NCBI RefSeq assembly: GCF_011392125.1
Contig: NZ_JAAJBU010000001.1
Span: 248,001 to 312,000 of the forward strand
Direction of reading: 5' to 3'
Origin: Flavobacterium lotistagni
GTDB lineage: Bacteria; Bacteroidota; Bacteroidia; Flavobacteriales; Flavobacteriaceae
DNA length: 64,000 nucleotides
This document shows, piece after piece, positions 25,518-33,470 of this stretch. Every line of letters begins with the position of its first letter. Within the stretch, counting starts at the first letter, position 1. The notes beneath the pieces were generated by a model. The model saw only the letters and a program-made list of their open reading frames with translations. It was not told where the DNA came from and did not search any database. The position numbers were made by a program, and so were the translations under genes.

Positions 25518-27740
25518 TTAAGATTTGACCAATTTGTCTTTTTTAATCTTGACTTCCTTCTTATCTAGCGTTTTGGGTTGCAAATCGTCAAGGATATTGA
25601 TGGCTTCCTCTACATAAATATCTTTCGAAAGGCTTTCGTGCCATCTCTCGCGTTTCTCTTTTAAAGAAGCATCTGTTTTCATGAGTTCTTTCTCTTCTGC
25701 AAGCGAACTGAATGCCAACGAATTTTTGTAGTCAGCGATCGATTTGTATTTTTTTGATTTCTCCTCGATAGCTTTTTGCTCGGCCTTAAATTGATCGATG
25801 TTCAAACTATAGACATTTTCTTTATTGCGTTGATCAATCCACTGCGCATTCTCATCAATGAGTTTGAATTTTGGGTTCTCTAACACGCGTCTCTTGCTCT
25901 TATCTATGGCCACATCAAAGTTATTTTGCTTGTCCCAGAACTTAAACTGAGCGGGTTCGATTTTGTCCCAAGGCATGGCGTTGTCAATATCGCGTTCGCC
26001 CATTTTCAGGTACGCATAACGATCGGGAATCGCCACATCGCTGCTCACTCCTTCGAGTTGCGTCGAACCTCCATTAATGCGATAAAATTTCTGAGTTGTG
26101 GTTTTCAATGCGCCTAAATCACCTACACTACTTCCTCTGACAAATTGGTTCAAATCAATTACATTTTGCACGGTTCCCTTGCCATAAGATTGTTTGCTAC
26201 CGATGACAATTCCGCGACGATAATCTTGAATCGCTGCAGCAAAAATTTCTGAAGCCGAAGCAGAGAAACTGTTCTGCATGACCACTAGAGGGCCATCCCA
26301 TTGGATTTTCTTATCACGATCATAAAGCACTTCTTGTTTTCTGCCCGCTGATTTAATTTGCACTACCGGTCCGTCTTCAATAAACAAACCAGCAATATCG
26401 ACTACCGTTTTCAATGAACCACCACCGTTATCACGCAAATCCATGATGATGCCCTGAACACCTTCTTTCTTGAGACGATCTACCTCGATAGCTACATCTT
26501 TTCCGGCATCACGGCTGTCGTTGTTCTCAAAATCGATATAGAATTTGGGCAAATAGATGATTCCGTATTTGATTCCGTTTTTCTCTACCACACTCGATTT
26601 GGCGTAAGTTTCCTCAATCTCAACAATATCGCGAATAATGGAAATGATTTTAATCGTGCCGTCTACTTTTTTCACAGTCAAACGCACTTCGGTCCCTTTT
26701 GGGCCTTTGATTTTCTTAACTACATCGTCCAGATGCATTCCAACGACTTCAACCGGTTCAGCGTTGCCTTGGGCTACTTTAATGATGATGTCGCCGGCTT
26801 CCAGTTCTTTACCGCGCCAAGCCGGGCCACCGGAAATGAGTTCAGAAATTTCGGTGTAATCGTTCTTTTTTTGCAAACGAGCACCGATGCCTTCTAATTT
26901 TCCGCTCATGCTTACGTCGAAACGCTCTTTTTCATCAGGTGGAAAATAGTTAGTGTGCGGATCAAAACGGGTCGCGATGGCATTTACATATACTGAAAAC
27001 CAGTCGTTTTGGTCTAAGTCACCAATAAAATCGAAGTATTCATTAAGTGATTTCAAAGAACTTTCTCGTGTTTCTTTCTCGAGCTGTTCGAAAGATTTGG
27101 GCGCTTCGGGCTTTTCTTCGGCTTTTTTCTCCGTGGTTTTTTCTTTTGATTTTTCTTCTGGTTTGATACCATTTTTCAAATCTTCCTGCATTTTGAGCTT
27201 GTCAGTCAATGAAGAAAGCGTCGAAAGTTTGATTTGTTTGCGCCATTTGTCTTTTAATTCTGTGGCGTTTTTGGCATAAGGCAGCTTTTCGTAATCTGTG
27301 TTGAACTCTTCCTTGACCGAGTAATCGAAAGGCTGAGCAAGAATGTCTTTGTAAAAACTTTTGCTTTCATCGATGCGTTTCATCAAGCGCTCATAAGTCA
27401 GGTTGAAGAACGATAAATCTTTGTTCTTGATTTGATCGTCGAGTTGGGTTTCGTACTTCGCAAACTCGTCAATATCAGATTGGATGAAAAATCTTTTGGA
27501 CGGATCTAGTGCCTCGATATAATCTTTGTAGATGCCTTTAGAAAATTGATCGTCGATAACTGCCGGATCGTAGTGCCCACGCTCAATCACGAAAGTGAGT
27601 AATTCGAGCAACATCTTGTCTTTCTCGGGATCTCCTTTGGGTTTCAATGCCGTGGTAAAAGCAAACAACCCCAATGACAGCACTAAGGTTGCCAATACTA
27701 GTTTATAATTCCTCTTCATATATTGAATTAAGGTGTTCAT
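25518..27740 (-). CDS. prc: carboxy-terminal processing (tail-specific) protease, S41 family
   Basis: Periplasmic serine protease of the Prc/Tsp type. The 740-residue protein has an N-terminal signal/anchor segment (about 12-30), the N-terminal alpha domain (SKGIYKDYIEALDPSKRFF), a PDZ domain (about 255-340; ISGGPAWRGKELEAGDIIIK), the S41 catalytic core with the nucleophile in NSFSASASEIFAA and the lysine in GSKQSYGKGTVQ, and the long helical C-terminal domain typical of Prc. A lysine- and glutamate-rich linker lies near residues 190-215. Starting ATG at 27740 is kept; an internal ATG seven codons later is possible. Confidence 0.95.
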   Translation of the reverse strand: MNTLIQYMKRNYKLVLATLVLSLGLFAFTTALKPKGDPEKDKMLLELLTFVIERGHYDPAVIDDQFSKGIYKDYIEALDPSKRFFIQSDIDEFAKYETQLDDQIKNKDLSFFNLTYERLMKRIDESKSFYKDILAQPFDYSVKEEFNTDYEKLPYAKNATELKDKWRKQIKLSTLSSLTDKLKMQEDLKNGIKPEEKSKEKTTEKKAEEKPEAPKSFEQLEKETRESSLKSLNEYFDFIGDLDQNDWFSVYVNAIATRFDPHTNYFPPDEKERFDVSMSGKLEGIGARLQKKNDYTEISELISGGPAWRGKELEAGDIIIKVAQGNAEPVEVVGMHLDDVVKKIKGPKGTEVRLTVKKVDGTIKIISIIRDIVEIEETYAKSSVVEKNGIKYGIIYLPKFYIDFENNDSRDAGKDVAIEVDRLKKEGVQGIIMDLRDNGGGSLKTVVDIAGLFIEDGPVVQIKSAGRKQEVLYDRDKKIQWDGPLVVMQNSFSASASEIFAAAIQDYRRGIVIGSKQSYGKGTVQNVIDLNQFVRGSSVGDLGALKTTTQKFYRINGGSTQLEGVSSDVAIPDRYAYLKMGERDIDNAMPWDKIEPAQFKFWDKQNNFDVAIDKSKRRVLENPKFKLIDENAQWIDQRNKENVYSLNIDQFKAEQKAIEEKSKKYKSIADYKNSLAFSSLAEEKELMKTDASLKEKRERWHESLSKDIYVEEAINILDDLQPKTLDKKEVKIKKDKLVKS

Positions 27741-27897
27741 TAATTTTTTTGAACTAAATTACACAAAATCGTATGCGTCGCTTCGGTGTAAGGGCTAATT
27801 TTTTGTTAAAGATGCTAAAGTAACAACTTCCGGTTAAAAATGCCTATTTTTGCGACGAATTATTTGAACCGATGAAAGCTTCTTATTCATCCTAAAA

Positions 27898-28003
27898 ACC
27901 CTAGCCCGGATAGCAGTGAAAATCCTTTTTTGCGCCCCTGATTTGTATATGTGCCACCTTGCACCGACGCAAAAAAGATTGTAACGGATAGCCGGATAAG
28001 CTT
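27898..28003 (+). ncRNA. structured leader element upstream of surE (possible conserved Bacteroidota RNA)
   Basis: About 105 bases can fold into a long imperfect hairpin: AGCCCGGATAGCAGTGAAAA and CCTTTTTTGCG on the left pair with CGCAAAAAAGATTGTAACGG and ATAGCCGG on the right, with an internal loop. The pattern GCCCGGATAGCAG...GATAGCCGG resembles a structured intergenic element that I remember as common in Flavobacteriia, perhaps the Rfam Flavo-1 motif; this was not checked. It ends 7 bases before the surE ATG, so it would be in the surE leader. A TATTTTTG box at 27845-27852 could be its promoter. Confidence 0.5.
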
Positions 28004-28010
28004 CTGAAAA

Positions 28011-28793
28011 ATGAACAAACCTTTAATATTAATTACCAACGACGACGGCATTACAGCCCCTGGCGTTCGGGCACTGATTCAAGTCATGGCGGAAATTGGC
28101 GAAGTAGTCGTGGTAGCGCCCGACAAACCGCAAAGTGCGATGGGCCACGCCATCACGATTAACAGCACTTTATACTTGAACAAAGTGTCGGCTGCCGATG
28201 CTAAAATTCTGGAGTACAGTTGCTCGGGAACACCCGTCGATGCTGTAAAACTGGCCGTTAATGAAATTTTGCACCGCAAACCCGACTTATGCGTTTCGGG
28301 CATCAACCACGGTTCGAATTGTTCGATTAATGTGATTTATTCAGGAACGATGAGCGCGGCCGTTGAAGCGGCGATTGAAGGCATTCCGGCCATTGGTTTT
28401 TCGCTGTTGGATTACGATTGGAACGCTAACTTTGAACCGGTTAAAGGATTTGTTAGAAAAATTGCACTAGAAGTTTTAAAGAATGGTCTGCCCGTGGGCA
28501 CGCTGCTCAATGTAAATTTTCCTAAACTGGAAACCAGCCAAATCAAAGGCATTAAAATTTGTCGTCAGGCCAAAGCCATGTGGGCCGAGAAATTCGACAA
28601 AAGAACCACGCCTTATGGCAAAGATTATTATTGGCTGACCGGCGAGTTTGTGAATCAGGATTCGGGCGAAGATACCGATTTTTGGGCGCTGGAAAATGGC
28701 TATGTATCGGTCGTACCGGTGCAATTCGACCTTACGGCGCACCATGCGATGCAAACTCTGAACAGTTGGAAATTAAACGATACTTCAAATTAA
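28011..28793 (+). CDS. surE: 5'/3'-nucleotidase SurE
   Basis: Metal-dependent phosphatase acting on nucleoside monophosphates, linked to stationary-phase survival. The 260-residue length is normal. Metal ligands are in ILITNDDGITAPGV (two aspartates), PQSAMGHAIT (serine) and SGINHGSNCSINVIYSGTMSAA (asparagine). First gene of a probable operon with the small membrane protein and lpxB. Confidence 0.96.
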   Translation: MNKPLILITNDDGITAPGVRALIQVMAEIGEVVVVAPDKPQSAMGHAITINSTLYLNKVSAADAKILEYSCSGTPVDAVKLAVNEILHRKPDLCVSGINHGSNCSINVIYSGTMSAAVEAAIEGIPAIGFSLLDYDWNANFEPVKGFVRKIALEVLKNGLPVGTLLNVNFPKLETSQIKGIKICRQAKAMWAEKFDKRTTPYGKDYYWLTGEFVNQDSGEDTDFWALENGYVSVVPVQFDLTAHHAMQTLNSWKLNDTSN

Positions 28794-28797
28794 AACC

Positions 28798-29070
28798 ATG
28801 AAATACCGCGATTTAATCATCGGAATGTTGCTGGCGGTTTTGGCTTCACTGCTGGGTAGTTTTATTTTTATAAAATTCGTCGCCGGACTGGATTTCGTCA
28901 GTGGCTTTATGTTTTACAAATCACATGGCTTACTCGGAAAAATTATCACTTTAGGCGCTGCGGTCAATTTGGCCTTGTTCTTTGTGCTGCTCAAAATGAA
29001 TAAAGAACTCATGGCGCGCGGAGTGGTTTTGGGTATGTTTGTACTCACGATTATCACCTTGGTCATTTAA
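28798..29070 (+). CDS. small membrane protein between surE and lpxB
   Basis: A 90-residue protein with three likely transmembrane helices (about 5-27, 45-65 and 70-90) and few polar residues. I do not recognise its family. The gene starts 4 bases after surE and ends 11 bases before lpxB, so it is part of that transcript, which suggests but does not prove a link with lipid A or envelope work. Confidence 0.75.
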   Translation: MKYRDLIIGMLLAVLASLLGSFIFIKFVAGLDFVSGFMFYKSHGLLGKIITLGAAVNLALFFVLLKMNKELMARGVVLGMFVLTIITLVI

Positions 29071-29081
29071 ATCGATTGCCG

Positions 29082-30203
29082 ATGAAATACTATATTATAG
29101 CCGGGGAAGCTTCAGGGGATTTACACGGATCGAACCTGATGAAAGCACTTTACCAGCAAGATCCTCAAGCCAATATCCGGTTTTGGGGTGGCGATTTGAT
29201 GCAACAAGCCGGCGGCACATTAGTCAAGCATTACCGCGAACTGGCATTTATGGGTTTCATCGAAGTGCTTTTTAACTTGAAGACCATTCTGAGCAATATT
29301 AAGTTCTGCAAAAAAGACATTGCCGAGTTCCAACCCGACGCCATTATTTTCATCGACTATCCAGGTTTCAATATGCGGATTGCGAAATGGGCGAAAACCC
29401 AAGGCATTCCGACACATTATTATATCTCGCCGCAAATCTGGGCTTGGAAAGAAAACCGAATTGCTGCCGTGAAGCGCGATTTTGATTATTTGTACGTGAT
29501 TTTGCCTTTTGAAAAAGCGTTTTATGAAGACAAGCACCATTTTCCGGTGAGTTTTGTCGGACATCCGTTGATTGATGCAATTCACAATCGCAAAACAGTA
29601 AGTCATTCGGAATTCATTGCTGAAAACCAACTAGAAGAAAAGCCCATCATTGCTTTGCTACCCGGAAGTCGCAAACAGGAAATCACGAAAATGTTATCAG
29701 TGATGTTAAGTGTTGTGGACGATTTCAAAGATTACCAATTCGTCATTGCCGGAGCACCGAGTCAAGAGCGCGCTTTCTACGAACCTTTTCTTGAGAACAA
29801 AAACGTGCATTTCATCGCCAATAAAACTTATGATTTGCTGAGCCATGCCAGTGCCGCTTTAGTGACTTCCGGGACGGCCACTTTGGAAACCGCTTTGTTC
29901 AAAGTGCCCGAAGTGGTTTGTTATAAAGGCAGTTGGGCATCGTATCAAATTGCCAAAAGAATTATTACCCTGAAGTACATTTCTTTGGTGAACCTCATCA
30001 TGGATCGCGAAGTAGTTACTGAACTCATTCAAGACAAATGCAACACAAAAAACATCAAAACTGAATTGCAGCAACTACTTGAACCTGAATACAGAAAACA
30101 ACTCATCGCGCAATACGATGCCTTGGAAGAAAAGCTTGGCGGACGTGGCGCCAGTGAGAAAACTGCAGCCCAAATTGTACGAAACCTCAAAGCCCCTCGT
30201 TAG
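29082..30203 (+). CDS. lpxB: lipid-A-disaccharide synthase
   Basis: GT19 glycosyltransferase that joins UDP-diacylglucosamine and lipid X to make the lipid A disaccharide at the inner membrane. The 373-residue protein has the family signatures YYIIAGEASGDLHGSNLM at the N-terminus, FIDYPGFNMRIAKWAK, YYISPQIWAWKENRI and LPGSRKQEI, and SGTATLETALFKVPEVVCYK near residue 270. The ATG at 29082 is chosen over a TTG two codons earlier. Confidence 0.97.
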   Translation: MKYYIIAGEASGDLHGSNLMKALYQQDPQANIRFWGGDLMQQAGGTLVKHYRELAFMGFIEVLFNLKTILSNIKFCKKDIAEFQPDAIIFIDYPGFNMRIAKWAKTQGIPTHYYISPQIWAWKENRIAAVKRDFDYLYVILPFEKAFYEDKHHFPVSFVGHPLIDAIHNRKTVSHSEFIAENQLEEKPIIALLPGSRKQEITKMLSVMLSVVDDFKDYQFVIAGAPSQERAFYEPFLENKNVHFIANKTYDLLSHASAALVTSGTATLETALFKVPEVVCYKGSWASYQIAKRIITLKYISLVNLIMDREVVTELIQDKCNTKNIKTELQQLLEPEYRKQLIAQYDALEEKLGGRGASEKTAAQIVRNLKAPR

Positions 30204-30211
30204 TATATTTG
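30204..30211 (+). promoter_or_regulatory. putative -7 promoter element of the NlpC/P60 gene
   Basis: TATATTTG begins in the lpxB stop codon region and stands 23 bases before the TTG start at 30235. A TTG at 30175-30177 lies 26 bases upstream, slightly more than the consensus spacing. Confidence 0.45.
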
Positions 30212-30234
30212 CCCAACAAAATCCAAAACAAACT

Positions 30235-30876
30235 TTGAAACGAATATTTCCATTACTACTGTTGCTAATTCTAGCAAGCTGCAAAACGACCTCACCGATT
30301 ATCACTTCTAAAGAAGAAGCGATCAAAAAAGGAGTTTACCGGGCACCCGCCAATATAAAAATTGCGGCCAAAGCCAATGCAGAACCCAAAAGCGTCGCAG
30401 CCAAAATAGAACCCAAAAAGGCGACCATTTCCGGCAATCGAATTAACGACAAAAATGACGATGACCTTGTAATCAGTGTAGATGATTCGAGTTATTTGGT
30501 GCGCCAACTCATCAATTCGGCCTCAGAACAATTGGGCGCGGGTTATCGATCGGGCGGAACCACACCGGAGGGTTATGATTGTTCAGGCTTGATTTACAGC
30601 ACGTTTAAAAAATTCGACATTACCTTGCCGCGCTCCTCGGTAGATATGGCCAAAATCGGTCGCAAACTCAATGAAGACGACATTCGCAAAGGTGATTTGA
30701 TTTTCTTTAAAACCAACGGAAGACGAGTCATCAATCATGTCGGAATGGTCACTGAAATTAACGAAGAGGAAATCAAGTTCATCCATTCTTCGACCCAAAA
30801 AGGGGTCATTATTTCTTCGACCAAAGAACCTTACTACGGGAAAACTTTTACCCAAGCCAATCGCATTTTAGAATAA
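30235..30876 (+). CDS. NlpC/P60 (C40) cell-wall hydrolase lipoprotein
   Basis: A 213-residue lipoprotein with a C40 peptidase domain that cleaves peptidoglycan peptides. The TTG at 30235 gives a lipoprotein signal (IFPLLLLLILASC); the frame further upstream overlaps lpxB and has no signal. Residues 20-90 are a lysine- and alanine-rich linker. The catalytic domain carries the cysteine in GYDCSGLIYS, the histidine in VINHVGMVTEI and the third polar residue in IKFIHSS. The substrate is inferred from the family. Confidence 0.9.
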   Translation: MKRIFPLLLLLILASCKTTSPIITSKEEAIKKGVYRAPANIKIAAKANAEPKSVAAKIEPKKATISGNRINDKNDDDLVISVDDSSYLVRQLINSASEQLGAGYRSGGTTPEGYDCSGLIYSTFKKFDITLPRSSVDMAKIGRKLNEDDIRKGDLIFFKTNGRRVINHVGMVTEINEEEIKFIHSSTQKGVIISSTKEPYYGKTFTQANRILE

Positions 30877-30918
30877 ATTTTTTGGCGCGTTAACTAAATT
30901 TCTATAATTTAGTTCATT

Positions 30919-32949
30919 ATGAACGCCATGCAGTTCCCGCTGACCCGTGTGACAATCGGGTTCACTTTCGGGATTTTATTCGCCAATTACACTACTTTCC
31001 TTGCCACTATTGTGGGCTTTGGCTGTATTACTTTTGCATCCATTTTTTTCGCATTCGCATTTTACCGTGCCCGAAAACAATTTTTCCAAGACCATCTCTT
31101 CGGAATCGCAGTGTATTTAATGTCGTTCTGTATCGGCGCGGCAACATTGATGCTGCATTCGGCTACCTATCAGAAAAGCCATTACAGCAAATTGATTTCG
31201 GATTCAAATACTGAACATGTCGCTCAAATAGTGCTTCGAGAGCGACTAAAGCCGACCGCTTATTGCGAGCGCTATATTGCATTGGTGAACGATATCGACG
31301 GAACTGTTTCTCATGGCAAGTTACTGGTGAATTGCTATAAGAATGGCTTGAAACGTCCATTTAAAATAGGTGCCGAATTGCAAATTAGAGGCGAAATACT
31401 GCGGCCCACCGCACCACTAAATCCGGATCAATTTGATTATGGCCGATATTTGAAACAAAAGTCAATTCTGGGTCAAACTTATATCAGTTCTCAAAACATT
31501 AAAATCAATCCAAAATATTATCGCGACATTTTTTATTATGCCGATCGATTGCGGTGCATGATTCTGGACAACCTGCAAAAACACCATTTTCGTAAAACAG
31601 AACTTCATGTTCTGGCCGCACTTATTTTGGGCCAGCAGCAAGACATTGACCCTGAAGTGGTACAAGATTATCAGTTTGCCGGTGCCGTGCATATCTTGTC
31701 AGTTTCAGGTTTGCATGTCGGATTTGTGCTACTGTTCATGCAGTTTTTGCTAAAGTGGTTGCCCAACTCCAAAAGAAATTCCTATTTCAAGCTTTCTTTT
31801 ACTTTGATTGCCCTATGGTCTTTTGCCATTTTAGCTGGTCTTTCGCCGTCAGTAGTGCGTTCTGCAACGATGTTTTCGTTTCTCACAATTGGTTTGCAAT
31901 TGAACAGACAGACTAATGTATTGCATACGTTGATGGTTTCGCTGCTGTTGATTTTACTTTTCGAGCCATCTTTCCTTTTTGATGTTGGTTTTCAACTGAG
32001 CTATCTCGCGTTGTTTTTTATCTTGTGGTTACAGCCTTTGCTAAGTCAAATTTGGCACCCTGAGAATAAGATTGTGAACTATTTTTGGCAAATTCTGACC
32101 GTGTCATTTGCGGCACAAATTGGTACTTTGCCATTAAGCTTATACTATTTCCACCAATTCCCCGGCTTGTTTTTTATTACCAATATGGCAGTGATTCCGT
32201 TGCTCAGCATTATTATGGGATTAGGTGTTTTGTTGATGGCCATCGCAGCATTGGGTTGGGTGCCGAACCTATTGGTGCGCCTAGTGGAAAACTTGATTTG
32301 GATACTCAATAAAATCATCAGTAGCATCGCCTCGGCTGAACAGTTGGTTTGGAAAGACATTCCTTTCAATACGCTAATGACAATAAGCTCTTACTTGTTG
32401 ATTATTGCGATAGCCTTAGTTGTCAAGAAATTCTCGTTTAAAACAATGGCAATGGTTTTAGTTGCGATTTTATTCTTTCAAGGAAGTTATTTTTCTTCGA
32501 GATGGCACTCGCAAGCCCATGACCAATGGATTGTTTTCAATCTTAGAAAAAAGACACTTATTATCGAGAAAAACGCTAACCAAGTAACGGCTTATACTGA
32601 TGCAGATTTTACCAACAATCATCCGTTGAATAGCTATCTAACCAATCAATTCTGCCAGTTAAAAGCAAAAAAAACAATTCAAAAACTGATGCTATTTGGC
32701 CAGAAAAAAATTCTAATTGTAGATCGCTTAGGACAATACCCACAAAAAACTTCTCCTGATGTGATGTTGTTCAGGGATTCGCCACCTGTTAACCTTGAAC
32801 GTGTTTTAAAAACTTGCCGACCCAAAATACTCATCGCCGATGCCAGCAACTACAAATCATACATAGCACTCTGGAAAGCCACTTGCCTTAAAGAAAAAAT
32901 CCCTTTCCATGCTACTGATGAAAAGGGATTTTACAGACTTGAAAATTAA
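30919..32949 (+). CDS. comEC: ComEC/Rec2-family DNA uptake channel protein
   Basis: Inner-membrane channel for transport of single-stranded DNA in natural transformation. The 676-residue protein has an N-terminal membrane segment, the DUF4131/OB-like region (about 85-200), and the Competence domain with about eight helices (FAGAVHILSVSGLHVGFVLL, ILAGLSPSVVRSATMFSFL, FQLSYLALFFIL). The C-terminal 150 residues correspond to the metallo-beta-lactamase-like region but no HxHxDH motif is present; only the end (PKILIADASNYKSYIALWKA) keeps a resemblance. Convergent with the thioredoxin gene with no space between. Confidence 0.9.
   Translation: MNAMQFPLTRVTIGFTFGILFANYTTFLATIVGFGCITFASIFFAFAFYRARKQFFQDHLFGIAVYLMSFCIGAATLMLHSATYQKSHYSKLISDSNTEHVAQIVLRERLKPTAYCERYIALVNDIDGTVSHGKLLVNCYKNGLKRPFKIGAELQIRGEILRPTAPLNPDQFDYGRYLKQKSILGQTYISSQNIKINPKYYRDIFYYADRLRCMILDNLQKHHFRKTELHVLAALILGQQQDIDPEVVQDYQFAGAVHILSVSGLHVGFVLLFMQFLLKWLPNSKRNSYFKLSFTLIALWSFAILAGLSPSVVRSATMFSFLTIGLQLNRQTNVLHTLMVSLLLILLFEPSFLFDVGFQLSYLALFFILWLQPLLSQIWHPENKIVNYFWQILTVSFAAQIGTLPLSLYYFHQFPGLFFITNMAVIPLLSIIMGLGVLLMAIAALGWVPNLLVRLVENLIWILNKIISSIASAEQLVWKDIPFNTLMTISSYLLIIAIALVVKKFSFKTMAMVLVAILFFQGSYFSSRWHSQAHDQWIVFNLRKKTLIIEKNANQVTAYTDADFTNNHPLNSYLTNQFCQLKAKKTIQKLMLFGQKKILIVDRLGQYPQKTSPDVMLFRDSPPVNLERVLKTCRPKILIADASNYKSYIALWKATCLKEKIPFHATDEKGFYRLEN
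32894..32932 (-). terminator. intrinsic terminator of the thioredoxin gene, inside the comEC 3' end
   Basis: On the minus strand an 11-bp stem AAAATCCCTTT / AAAGGGATTTT is followed by a run of T (A6 at 32894-32899 on the plus strand). It lies within the last 20 codons of comEC, because the two genes meet without a spacer. Confidence 0.6.
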
Positions 32950-33414
32950 TTATTTTTTGTTATTCAGGATTTGATTGGCAGTTTCCAACCACTTTGCTGG
33001 ACCACCAGCTACATAACCTGTACTTCCTAGTTTTTCGAGATTGATTTTGCCGTCTTTGTTTGTTGGTGTGGCCAACCAAATTGTTGGGTATCCTCTCACT
33101 TCGAACACTTGTTGCAATTCCATATTTTGTTGCTGAATTTCTGGCAACTGTGGCGAACGGCGTGGAAAATCCAATTCAACCAACACTACATTTTCTTTGG
33201 CCCAAGCAGCAAATTCTGGTTTTTTAAGTACTTCATTTTGCAATCGGATGCACCAACCGCACCAGTCGCTTCCGGTGAAAAACAACAAGAGTGGTTTTTT
33301 GGTTTTCATGGAAACTTCTGCCGCTTTCTTGAAGTTGGTTTCCCATTTCAATTCTTGTGCCTGAACGGTCATCGATCCTACAACGAGCAGTAAGGCAATC
33401 AATATCTTTTTCAT
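32950..33414 (-). CDS. exported thioredoxin-like protein (CGWC)
   Basis: A 154-residue thioredoxin-fold protein with signal peptide (1-19, ending VQAQ). The redox site is CGWC in FFTGSDWCGWCIRLQ (about residues 50-55), and the cis-proline is in RGYPTIWLATP. It resembles the thioredoxin_7/DsbD-gamma type that reduces or isomerises disulfides in the periplasm. Partner unknown. Single gene, reading away from the POT transporters' strand start. Confidence 0.88.
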   Translation of the reverse strand: MKKILIALLLVVGSMTVQAQELKWETNFKKAAEVSMKTKKPLLLFFTGSDWCGWCIRLQNEVLKKPEFAAWAKENVVLVELDFPRRSPQLPEIQQQNMELQQVFEVRGYPTIWLATPTNKDGKINLEKLGSTGYVAGGPAKWLETANQILNNKK

Positions 33415-33470
33415 TTTTTACGATTTTAATTTTGCGCCTTTTGGCAATAATAGTGCCGAAAGTACAAATT

